From an uncultured Lachnospiraceae bacterium (GTDB taxonomy: Bacteria > Bacillota > Clostridia > Lachnospirales > Lachnospiraceae): DNA of 9,197 nt. The stretch is taken from positions 1-9,197 of the forward strand of contig CAJUIO010000126.1 of assembly GCA_910586025.1 (NCBI GenBank), read 5' to 3'. The position numbers and the translations under genes were made by a program. The notes beneath the pieces are model-generated. The model was not told where the DNA came from, made no database searches, and was given only the letters and a program-made list of their open reading frames with translations. Shown here in pieces: positions 1 to 6,177 of this stretch (positions are counted from its first letter, which is position 1; each line of letters opens with the position of its first letter).

Positions 1-1
1 C

Positions 2-253
2 ATAAAGGAACTTACCTTTAAGTGCAGTATCCCTGAAGGAATTGATATGATCTGGACATTGGGATATGGGAGTGATAGGGCAGAAGCAGCGGCAGAAGGC
101 GGCTATGAACCTACAGAGGAGGAAAAGCTTAGGAATAAAGGAGAAAGTCATTTACATCCAATGAGAGTTTACTATACTGGAGATACTTATGATGAATATA
201 TTAACAGCTATCCATATTGGGGAGATTATGGTGTAGAATGGATAAAGCAATAA
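2..253 (+). CDS. C-terminal fragment of an unrecognised protein (5' truncated by window edge)
   Basis: The frame is open from the first bases of the window to a TAA at 251-253, giving about 83 visible residues. The reading frame continues upstream of its first Met (codon 47-49), and no ribosome binding site precedes that Met, so the true start is probably outside the window. The visible part is soluble-looking, with no membrane segment; it contains an acidic stretch (PTEEEKL) and an aromatic-rich tail (YDEYINSYPYWGDYGVEWIKQ is its character: many Tyr and Trp). I do not recognise the family. It is separated from the next gene by about 200 nt containing a strong promoter, so it is not part of the downstream operon. 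An alternative is that the fragment is a decayed pseudogene, which cannot be decided from here. Confidence 0.5.
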   Translation: MKELTFKCSIPEGIDMIWTLGYGSDRAEAAAEGGYEPTEEEKLRNKGESHLHPMRVYYTGDTYDEYINSYPYWGDYGVEWIKQ

Positions 254-357
254 AAGGATACTTGTAACATGGGCTGAATAAGAAAAGTGAAAATGGCGCC
301 AGACTTGAAAATACCGCTTTGTGAAAACATGTAATACACAGAATAACGTACAAAATA

Positions 358-386
358 TTGACAATGCTGTGGGTGAAGGATATACT
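358..386 (+). promoter_or_regulatory. Consensus sigma-A promoter of the six-gene operon
   Basis: A perfect -35 TTGACA (358-363) is followed after exactly 17 nt by TATACT (381-386), one mismatch from the consensus -10. Transcription would start near 393, leaving a leader of about 70 nt before the glycosyltransferase start. This is the only convincing promoter between the upstream partial gene and the terminator at 8998, so it is the likely driver of the whole operon. Confidence 0.8.
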
Positions 387-394
387 AAAGCCCA

Positions 395-429
395 AAGGAG
401 AGCGAATGTATGATTTGAATATCTCTTAA
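395..429 (+). other. Possible 7-codon leader ORF with strong RBS
   Basis: AAAGGAG at 394-400 sits 5 nt before an ATG at 406, which opens a 7-codon ORF (MYDLNIS) ending with TAA at 427-429. It lies just downstream of the predicted transcription start and upstream of the glycosyltransferase gene, out of frame with it. The RBS is better than that of the following gene. It may be a translated leader that influences expression of the operon, or simply a chance SD-ATG pair; no clear terminator/antiterminator pair follows it. Confidence 0.3.
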
Positions 430-454
430 TCGAAGCGGAATAAAAATAACTTAT

Positions 455-459
455 GAGGA
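455..459 (+). promoter_or_regulatory. RBS that decides the glycosyltransferase start
   Basis: GAGGA lies 5 nt upstream of the ATG at 465. The alternative in-frame ATG at 453 overlaps this motif and has no good SD of its own. Starting at 465 gives MKKTIIVMPVANEE, where the first beta strand of the GT-A fold begins immediately as is normal for the family. Confidence 0.6.
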
Positions 460-464
460 CGGAC

Positions 465-1187
465 ATGAAAAAAACAATTATTGTGATGCCGGTGGCAAAT
501 GAGGAAACGACTATGGGGCGGATCCTGGATGAAATTCTGGCTCTTCCCTATGATAACCTTTATATTTATCCTGTGATCGACAGCTATTCCAGAGACCGGA
601 CAGAGGAGATCATCCGGGAGAGGGAGAAGATCAGCTCAAAGGTCAGGTGTATTTTTTACCGGGGGTCAAAAGGCGTGATCTCCTGTTATCTGGAGGGCTT
701 CAGGCAGGCGCTGAAGGACGGGGCCCAGCGTATTATCGAGATGGACGGGGGCGGAAGTCATCTTCCCTCGGAGATCCCCGGGTTCATCCAAAAACTGGAG
801 GAAGGCTACGAGTGCGTCTGGGGCTCCCGGTTCATTCCGGGCGGAGGAATCAGCGATCAGCCTCTGTACCGGAGGATTCTCAGCAGCGGAGGCACTTATC
901 TGGCGAACTTTGTCCTCGGTACCAGGCTTAAAGATATGACCAGCGGTTTTGAGGGATTTCAGCGACATATTCTGGAGCAGATGAATCTGGATCAGTTTCT
1001 TTCCACGGGACATATGTACCAGACGGAAATGCGGTATTACTGCAGAAATTTCCGCACCGTGGAGGTGCCGATTCACTATATGGGCAGCTCGTCCAGCCTG
1101 AAGGGCAGCTCGGTGACGGAAGCCCTCCGGATTCTTTTTCAGCTGAAAAAGCATGAGGCAAAGGTGAGAGCAGTGCCGGAAAGGTAG
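465..1187 (+). CDS. GT2-family glycosyltransferase, dolichyl/polyprenyl-phosphate sugar synthase-like (DPM1-like)
   Basis: This 240-residue protein has the GT-A order of a DPM1/GtrB-type enzyme, which moves a sugar from a nucleotide donor to a polyprenyl phosphate on the cytoplasmic face of the membrane. Visible motifs are VMPVANEE (residues 7-14, in place of the usual IPTYNE), VIDSYSRDRT (37-46), EMDGGGSH (92-99, at the DXD position), VWGSRFIPGGG (118-128) and DMTSGFEGF (157-165). There is no C-terminal membrane segment, so unlike GtrB it would be peripheral. Two usually acidic sites are changed: the second Asp of the VDD motif is Ser40, and the DXD is D94-G95-G96, so metal binding may differ from the textbook case. 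It is the first gene of the operon and starts about 70 nt after the promoter. The fold assignment is firm; donor and acceptor are unknown. Confidence 0.85.
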   Translation: MKKTIIVMPVANEETTMGRILDEILALPYDNLYIYPVIDSYSRDRTEEIIREREKISSKVRCIFYRGSKGVISCYLEGFRQALKDGAQRIIEMDGGGSHLPSEIPGFIQKLEEGYECVWGSRFIPGGGISDQPLYRRILSSGGTYLANFVLGTRLKDMTSGFEGFQRHILEQMNLDQFLSTGHMYQTEMRYYCRNFRTVEVPIHYMGSSSSLKGSSVTEALRILFQLKKHEAKVRAVPER

Positions 1188-1192
1188 TAATC

Positions 1193-1216
1193 TGGAAGTA
1201 AACTTCCAAACTTTTT
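1193..1216 (+). terminator. Weak hairpin plus T-tract between genes 1 and 2 (possible attenuator)
   Basis: TGGAAG (1193-1198) pairs perfectly with CTTCCA (1203-1208) around a TAAA loop, followed by AAC and five Ts (1212-1216). The 6-bp stem is short and the T-run starts 3 nt after it, so full termination is unlikely. It sits in the only sizeable gap (77 nt) inside the operon and could give partial termination, or act as an mRNA processing or stability element that sets different levels of the first and later genes. Confidence 0.3.
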
Positions 1217-1264
1217 AGTGATGCAGTATCGCAGGCGGGGCTTGTGATATGCGGGGGTAGAGGT

Positions 1265-2476
1265 ATGGAATATACAAAATATGTGATTCTGGGAGCCGGT
1301 CCTGCCGGCCTTGCTTTTGCGCAGGGGCTTAAGGATCAAGGGCAGGACTCCTTTGTTATATTGGAGAAAGAAAAGACTGCCGGCGGCCTGTGCCGCTCTG
1401 CCTGTGTGGACGGCAGTCCTTTTGATATAGGCGGAGGTCATTTTCTGGATGTGAGACGGCCCGGGGTGGTACGGCTTCTTTTCCGGTTTCTGCCGCAGGA
1501 GGAGTGGCAGCTTTATGAGCGTGACAGCCGGATCCGGTTCAGGGATATGACCATCGGGCATCCCTTTGAGGCAAATATCTGGCAGATGGATATGGAAAGC
1601 CAGATATCTTACCTGATTTCCATAGCGGCGGCAGGGTGCAGTAGGGGACTGCCAGCCCCGGAGCGCTTTGTGGACTGGATCAGATGGAAGCTGGGAGAGA
1701 GGATTGCGGAGGATTACATGCTTCCCTACAACCGCAAGATGTTTGCGGATGAGCTTGACGAGCTTGGTACATACTGGCTTGACAAGCTGCCCGACGTAAG
1801 CTTTGAGGAAACCTTGAGATCCTGCCTGTGCCGCAGGCCCTATGGAACTCAGCCGGGTCACGCTTCCTTTTATTACCCGAAGAAATATGGTTACGGGGAG
1901 GTCTGGCTGAGGATGGCCGGAGCCATGAAGGAGCATATTTTATATGAAAAGCAGGTGTGCGGGATTGACTTTGACAGCAGACAGGTGTGGACGATGTCAG
2001 GGGAAAGCTATGGGGCTGAAAAAATCATCACGACTGTTCCATGGGCGGAGTTCGGACAGATAAAAGGAATGCCCGAAGAACTGGAATCGAATCTGAGGCG
2101 GCTTAAGCACAGCTCTGTCGAGACAAGATACGTGGCGCAGGAGCTGGATACGCAGGCTCATTGGATCTATGAGCCCGCACCGGAGATCCCCTGGCATCGG
2201 ATTCTGGTCAGACATAACTTCTGCCCCGGAAGTAGGGGATACTGGGTGGAGACCAGAAAGGAGAGGACGTCGGGCGGCGACGGAGACTCCTTCCGCTATA
2301 TGAACGAGTACGCATATCCCTTAAACACGGTGGATAAGCCAGAGATCATGGAAGGACTCCTGCATTTTGGAAGAAGCAGGGGGGTATATGGTCTTGGAAG
2401 ATGGGGAGAGCACTCCCACTACAATTCCGATGTGGTGGTGGAGCTTGCGATGAAGCTTGCAAAGGAGCTTTTGTAA
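1265..2476 (+). CDS. FAD-dependent oxidoreductase, amine oxidase/protoporphyrinogen oxidase/UDP-galactopyranose mutase-like
   Basis: The 403-residue protein opens with a Rossmann dinucleotide-binding motif (VILGAGPAGLAFA, residues 7-19) ending in the ribose-binding Glu34 (VILEKEK), followed by GGLCRS (40-45) and FDIGGGHF (53-60), the flavin-contacting segments of this superfamily. The C-terminal FAD motif is GLGRWGEHSHYNSD (376-389); relatives often read NMD where this has NSD. A central helical substrate region contains YNRKMFADELDEL and a YPKKYGYGEVWLRMA segment like the YP..G.GE element of the family. Start at 1265 is chosen over the upstream GTG (1244) because GGGGG (1253-1257) and GAGGT lie just before this ATG. 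Neighbouring glycosyltransferases suggest it acts on a sugar or nucleotide sugar, for example a mutase or oxidase, rather than on heme. It lacks membrane segments and is probably cytoplasmic. The family call is solid; the substrate is unknown. Confidence 0.8.
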   Translation: MEYTKYVILGAGPAGLAFAQGLKDQGQDSFVILEKEKTAGGLCRSACVDGSPFDIGGGHFLDVRRPGVVRLLFRFLPQEEWQLYERDSRIRFRDMTIGHPFEANIWQMDMESQISYLISIAAAGCSRGLPAPERFVDWIRWKLGERIAEDYMLPYNRKMFADELDELGTYWLDKLPDVSFEETLRSCLCRRPYGTQPGHASFYYPKKYGYGEVWLRMAGAMKEHILYEKQVCGIDFDSRQVWTMSGESYGAEKIITTVPWAEFGQIKGMPEELESNLRRLKHSSVETRYVAQELDTQAHWIYEPAPEIPWHRILVRHNFCPGSRGYWVETRKERTSGGDGDSFRYMNEYAYPLNTVDKPEIMEGLLHFGRSRGVYGLGRWGEHSHYNSDVVVELAMKLAKELL

Positions 2477-2477
2477 T

Positions 2478-4673
2478 ATGAAAAAAGAGTATTTCAAAAA
2501 GGGCATCTGCCTTGTACTGGTGTTGATGATGTTTGCAGCGGTCATGACGGTTCTTTCCCACCAGGTCAAAAACGGACGAAAAACAGATGTCCTTCTCCCG
2601 GTGGTGGAGGATATTCCGGTCTATGTGGAATGTGAAAAGGGAGAAACCCTGGAGGTTGCGCTTCTTCCCAAGGAGGATTTTGAGGCGGGCGGCCTGTGGC
2701 TTCTGCTTGTAAATATTTCCGGAGAAAGCAGGGGAACCGTACATGCGTCTGTGAGGGATGAGGAAGGAAATGTTCTGACGGACCAGGTAATTCCGGTGGA
2801 GACCATCACGCCGGGAGAATGGTTTGAGATTCCTGCCGGGATGAGCCTGCAGGCAGGCCGGACCTACACCTTTTCCTTCACGGCGGACGGGAGCGAACCC
2901 TATTTTATGCGGATTCCCATGGAAGAGGCCGCAAAGGCGCTTCCCCTGGAAGAGACAGTGATCCGGAAAGGAGAAGTGCTGGAGAGCGGAATCTCTCTGG
3001 GAATCAGCAGGGTCACGCCGCAGGCAGTGACCTTTGGACAGATTTTCTATTTTTCCGTGCCTGTGAGTGTTATGCTGCTTGTTCTTGGCGTGATTCTGAT
3101 TCTTTTTGGAAGGGAAAGGGTACGAGGATGGACGGACAGGGTTCCGGCTGCGGCTTTTTTTGCAAAATACGGAAACGACCTGTTTCTGATTCTTCTCTTT
3201 GCGGGAATCTGTATCAGCATATATTCCAGGGCTTATTTGAAAGGTGTCTATATTACCTCGGATTCGGCGGGATATCTGCGGGAGGCGGTGAATCTGGTAA
3301 ACGGCAACGGATTTTCCTATGACGGCCTTGCGGGGTATGATTCCTGGTTCGCAAACTGGCCCATCCTGTATCCGGCCATGATAGCAGCTGTGATGAAGAT
3401 TACAGGCGGGGATGCATATCTGGCATCCAAGATACTCTCCATGGCAGTGGTAGGAATGATTCTTCTTCTGCTTCGGCGCTGCTTTAAAAAGGATGCCTGG
3501 TTCTATGCCCTTTGTGTGACTAATATCGGATTTCTGAGCCTGACCTATTATACATGGAGCGAGATCCCTTTCATGCTTTTCCTGCTTGGCTTCAGTCTTA
3601 CCCTTGCCAAGATCCTGAAAGAGGAAAGGCCGGGGCGCGGGTGGTATGTGCTGCTTGGCTGTCTGGGACTGATGTGCTTCCTCACAAGGTATTACGGAAT
3701 TTTTGTCTGGATTGTGACAGGAGCATATCTGCTTGTTTTGCTTGGAAAATACAGGAAGGAGAGAGAGGTGCGGACACTGAAAAAGGCCGTGTGCCTTGCG
3801 GCATCGGCCCTGGTGTCAGGGTGTGCCAGCCTTGCCTATCTTCTGATGAACAAGCTTGCAAACGGAATGGCCTCCGGAGTCAGCAGAAGTATGTGGTGGG
3901 ATGACTATGAGAAGCTGACCAATGATCTGATCGAATCCCTGCTGGTGGAAATCTTCAATGTATTTTCCCTTCAGGTGCCGGCGCTTGTGGAGGAGTTTCC
4001 CTACAATATGAAGGTGCTTTTCCTTGCGGTGGTTTTTGCGGTGCTGATTTCCTTCATTTGGAAGAATCTGCGTATCTTCACCAGAGAGTCGGTTCTGATC
4101 ACCATGGCTGTCTTGTACTACGTTATTTTTATCGGAATCCGTTATGTCTCCTCCATGGATACATTTTATTTCCGTTTCTTTGAGCCGGGCAGCTTTCTGT
4201 TCTGTATGGGCATGGCAGGCCTTCTGCTCCCATATCTTAGAGGAAAGAAGGGCTTTTACTGTTTTGGCGGTGCGGTGGGAGCGCTGATTCTCATTGCGGT
4301 CGTCTCCGTGTTTGAAAGCGGCGGCATGGACACAGGCCGTTCCTACTATGAGAGCCTTACCGGAAATTGGGATGCGGCCTATGAGGAAATACCGCAAAAA
4401 TCGGTCATAATATTTAATGATATTGATTTTCGCTCCTCCTATTACCGTCCGGACGTGGTGGACGGCACCATAAATCCGGAGGATACCTTTGAGGGGATTA
4501 AGGACAGATACTACGGTTCCGATTATCTCTGCATCCGGTCTGACTTCGCCAGAGTCATGCTGGAGGAGGGAGAATATGAAGAGAGCGTCAGGGAGAAGCT
4601 TTCCGAGGGGCTGGAAGGACTTGGGGAAGAGGCGGAGTTTGTGATAGTTTCTCTTGGAGAGAAAGAAGAGTGA
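2478..4673 (+). CDS. Polytopic membrane protein, GT-C-like glycosyltransferase with N-terminal extracytoplasmic domain
   Basis: A 731-residue membrane protein. One N-terminal transmembrane helix (about 9-28) is followed by about 155 residues of hydrophilic, beta-rich sequence (about 35-185), then by roughly eleven hydrophobic helices from about 189 to 620, and a soluble C-terminal tail of about 110 residues. The loop after the third helix carries SDSAGYL (261-267, Asp262), resembling the acidic catalytic first loop of GT-C enzymes such as the PMT/ArnT group; a downstream YYTWSEIPFMLF segment is also typical of that class. Such enzymes take a polyprenyl-linked sugar and transfer it outside the membrane, fitting the GT2 gene two positions upstream. 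The start at ATG 2478 follows the previous stop by 1 nt and has AAAGGAG (2461-2467) inside the upstream gene, so the two are translationally coupled; a TTG at 2457 is a poorer choice. The GT-C call is by architecture and motif; acceptor unknown. Confidence 0.65.
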   Translation: MKKEYFKKGICLVLVLMMFAAVMTVLSHQVKNGRKTDVLLPVVEDIPVYVECEKGETLEVALLPKEDFEAGGLWLLLVNISGESRGTVHASVRDEEGNVLTDQVIPVETITPGEWFEIPAGMSLQAGRTYTFSFTADGSEPYFMRIPMEEAAKALPLEETVIRKGEVLESGISLGISRVTPQAVTFGQIFYFSVPVSVMLLVLGVILILFGRERVRGWTDRVPAAAFFAKYGNDLFLILLFAGICISIYSRAYLKGVYITSDSAGYLREAVNLVNGNGFSYDGLAGYDSWFANWPILYPAMIAAVMKITGGDAYLASKILSMAVVGMILLLLRRCFKKDAWFYALCVTNIGFLSLTYYTWSEIPFMLFLLGFSLTLAKILKEERPGRGWYVLLGCLGLMCFLTRYYGIFVWIVTGAYLLVLLGKYRKEREVRTLKKAVCLAASALVSGCASLAYLLMNKLANGMASGVSRSMWWDDYEKLTNDLIESLLVEIFNVFSLQVPALVEEFPYNMKVLFLAVVFAVLISFIWKNLRIFTRESVLITMAVLYYVIFIGIRYVSSMDTFYFRFFEPGSFLFCMGMAGLLLPYLRGKKGFYCFGGAVGALILIAVVSVFESGGMDTGRSYYESLTGNWDAAYEEIPQKSVIIFNDIDFRSSYYRPDVVDGTINPEDTFEGIKDRYYGSDYLCIRSDFARVMLEEGEYEESVREKLSEGLEGLGEEAEFVIVSLGEKEE

Positions 4674-4683
4674 AAGCGGACAT

Positions 4684-6177
4684 ATGAAGTATTCGATCAG
4701 ACAGCAGCTTGCGGCAGTCTTCTGCCTTTTGATGATGGGCACGATACTGTTGTGCTGGTTTATCAATAACACCTTTCTGGAAAAATATTATTTAAACGAT
4801 AAGTCCAAGGCGCTGCTTAAGGTATATCAGGTGCTGAATGCGGCTTCCAACGAGGGAAAGGTCGGCTCGGATGAATTTGATATCGAATTCCAGAAACTCT
4901 GCGGAAAATATAACATAAACTTTATTCTTCTGGATGCGAAATCAAGAACCCTGAAAACCTCTACCTATGATTATGAATATCTGAGCAGACAGCTCCTTGG
5001 AAATCTGTTCGGACAGAAGAATTCTCCGGACGTGCGGATGATCAGGCAGGAGGAGGAGTATGAGATCCGGATTATCATTGAGGAGCGAATGAAAACGGAA
5101 TTCGTGGAGATGTGGGGGGTTTTGGATAACGGTAATCTTTTTCTGTTTCAAAGTCCTCTTGAGAGCATCAAGGAAAGTGTGAGCCTGGCCAACCGTTTCC
5201 TGGCCTATGTGGGGATTGGTTCCGCTCTGCTCAGCGCCCTTATTATTCTGTGGGTTTCCAGAAGGATAACCGTGCCCGTGCTTGAGCTTGCCCGAATCTC
5301 CGAGAGGATGGCGCACCTTGATTTCGAGGCAAAATATCAGGGAAGCAGCAGCACGGAGCTGGCGGTGCTGGGGGAGAATATCAACAGACTTTCCTGTACG
5401 CTGGAAAAAACTATTTCCGAACTGAAGAGTGCGAATAACGAGCTGCTTCGGGATATCGAGAAGAAAAATAAGGACGAGGAGATGCGCAGAGAGTTTCTCT
5501 CCAATGTATCCCATGAGCTGAAAACGCCTATCGCCCTGATCCAGGGCTATGCGGAAGGACTTAAGGAGGATATCACGCAGGATAAGGAGAGCAGGGATTT
5601 TTACTGCGAGGTGATAATGGATGAGGCCTCCAAGATGAATAACATTGTCAAGAAGCTTCTGACCTTAAATCAGCTGGAATTCGGCAATGGCACCATTTCC
5701 ATGGAGCGGTTTGATATCTGCGATCTGATTGCAAATTATCTGCAGTCAGCTGCAATTCTGTGCAGACAGAAGGAGGTCAGAGTGATCATGGGCGAATATC
5801 CCCCCGTCTATGTATGGGCGGATGAGTATATGGTGGAGGAGGTTTTCGGAAATTATTTCAGTAATGCAATGAATCATGTTGCAGATGACAGGGTAATTGA
5901 TGTAAAATTGTCCGTAGGGGAAAAGGCAGTCCGTGTTTCCGTGTTCAATACAGGACGTCCCATACCGGAGGAATGCCTTGACCATATATGGGAGAAATTT
6001 TACAAGGTGGATAAGGCCAGGACGAGAGAGTATGGAGGCAGCGGTGTGGGGCTTTCCATTGTCAAGGCGATTATGGAATCCATGAATCAGAAATATGGCG
6101 CGGTCAATTATGACAACGGCGTGGAGTTCTGGTTTGAATTGGAGGCGGCAGGAGAGCACAATGAACGGTTTAAATAG
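4684..6177 (+). CDS. Two-component sensor histidine kinase (HAMP, HisKA, HATPase_c)
   Basis: A 497-residue membrane kinase. Helix 1 (about 9-27) and helix 2 (about 172-192) enclose an extracytoplasmic sensor domain of about 140 residues. A HAMP linker follows (about 193-245, starting RRITVPVLEL), then a short coiled coil, and HisKA with the H box NVSHELKTP, phospho-acceptor His277. The ATPase domain shows the N box NYFSNAMNH (Asn394), a G1 box reading FNTGRPIP (N422-T-G424, where many kinases have D-x-G; the N form is seen in VanS-like Firmicute kinases), an F box (WEKFYK) and G2 GGSGVGLSIV (451-460). All catalytic elements look intact. The ATG at 4684 is 10 nt after the upstream stop; SD-like AGCGGA precedes it and the TTG at 4654 is less likely. 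No response regulator lies anywhere in this window, so its partner is encoded elsewhere. The sensed signal is unknown; context suggests the cell envelope. Confidence 0.92.
   Translation: MKYSIRQQLAAVFCLLMMGTILLCWFINNTFLEKYYLNDKSKALLKVYQVLNAASNEGKVGSDEFDIEFQKLCGKYNINFILLDAKSRTLKTSTYDYEYLSRQLLGNLFGQKNSPDVRMIRQEEEYEIRIIIEERMKTEFVEMWGVLDNGNLFLFQSPLESIKESVSLANRFLAYVGIGSALLSALIILWVSRRITVPVLELARISERMAHLDFEAKYQGSSSTELAVLGENINRLSCTLEKTISELKSANNELLRDIEKKNKDEEMRREFLSNVSHELKTPIALIQGYAEGLKEDITQDKESRDFYCEVIMDEASKMNNIVKKLLTLNQLEFGNGTISMERFDICDLIANYLQSAAILCRQKEVRVIMGEYPPVYVWADEYMVEEVFGNYFSNAMNHVADDRVIDVKLSVGEKAVRVSVFNTGRPIPEECLDHIWEKFYKVDKARTREYGGSGVGLSIVKAIMESMNQKYGAVNYDNGVEFWFELEAAGEHNERFK

Noticed and set aside
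152..466. Minus-strand ORF of 104 codons over the first intergenic region
   Set aside because: It covers the promoter and leader of the operon and part of the upstream gene, has no RBS, and its protein has no family resemblance.
1244..1264. GTG at 1244 as start of the flavoprotein
   Set aside because: The extension would absorb the RBS for the ATG at 1265, and the Rossmann motif is correctly placed from 1265.
1139..1936. Minus-strand ORF of 265 codons
   Set aside because: It is antisense to the flavoprotein, whose motifs are clear; its translation is a low-complexity Pro/His/Leu/Lys shadow without motifs.
3816..4772. Minus-strand ORF of 318 codons
   Set aside because: It is antisense to the GT-C-like gene and crosses into the kinase gene; His/Lys-rich shadow translation with no recognisable domain.
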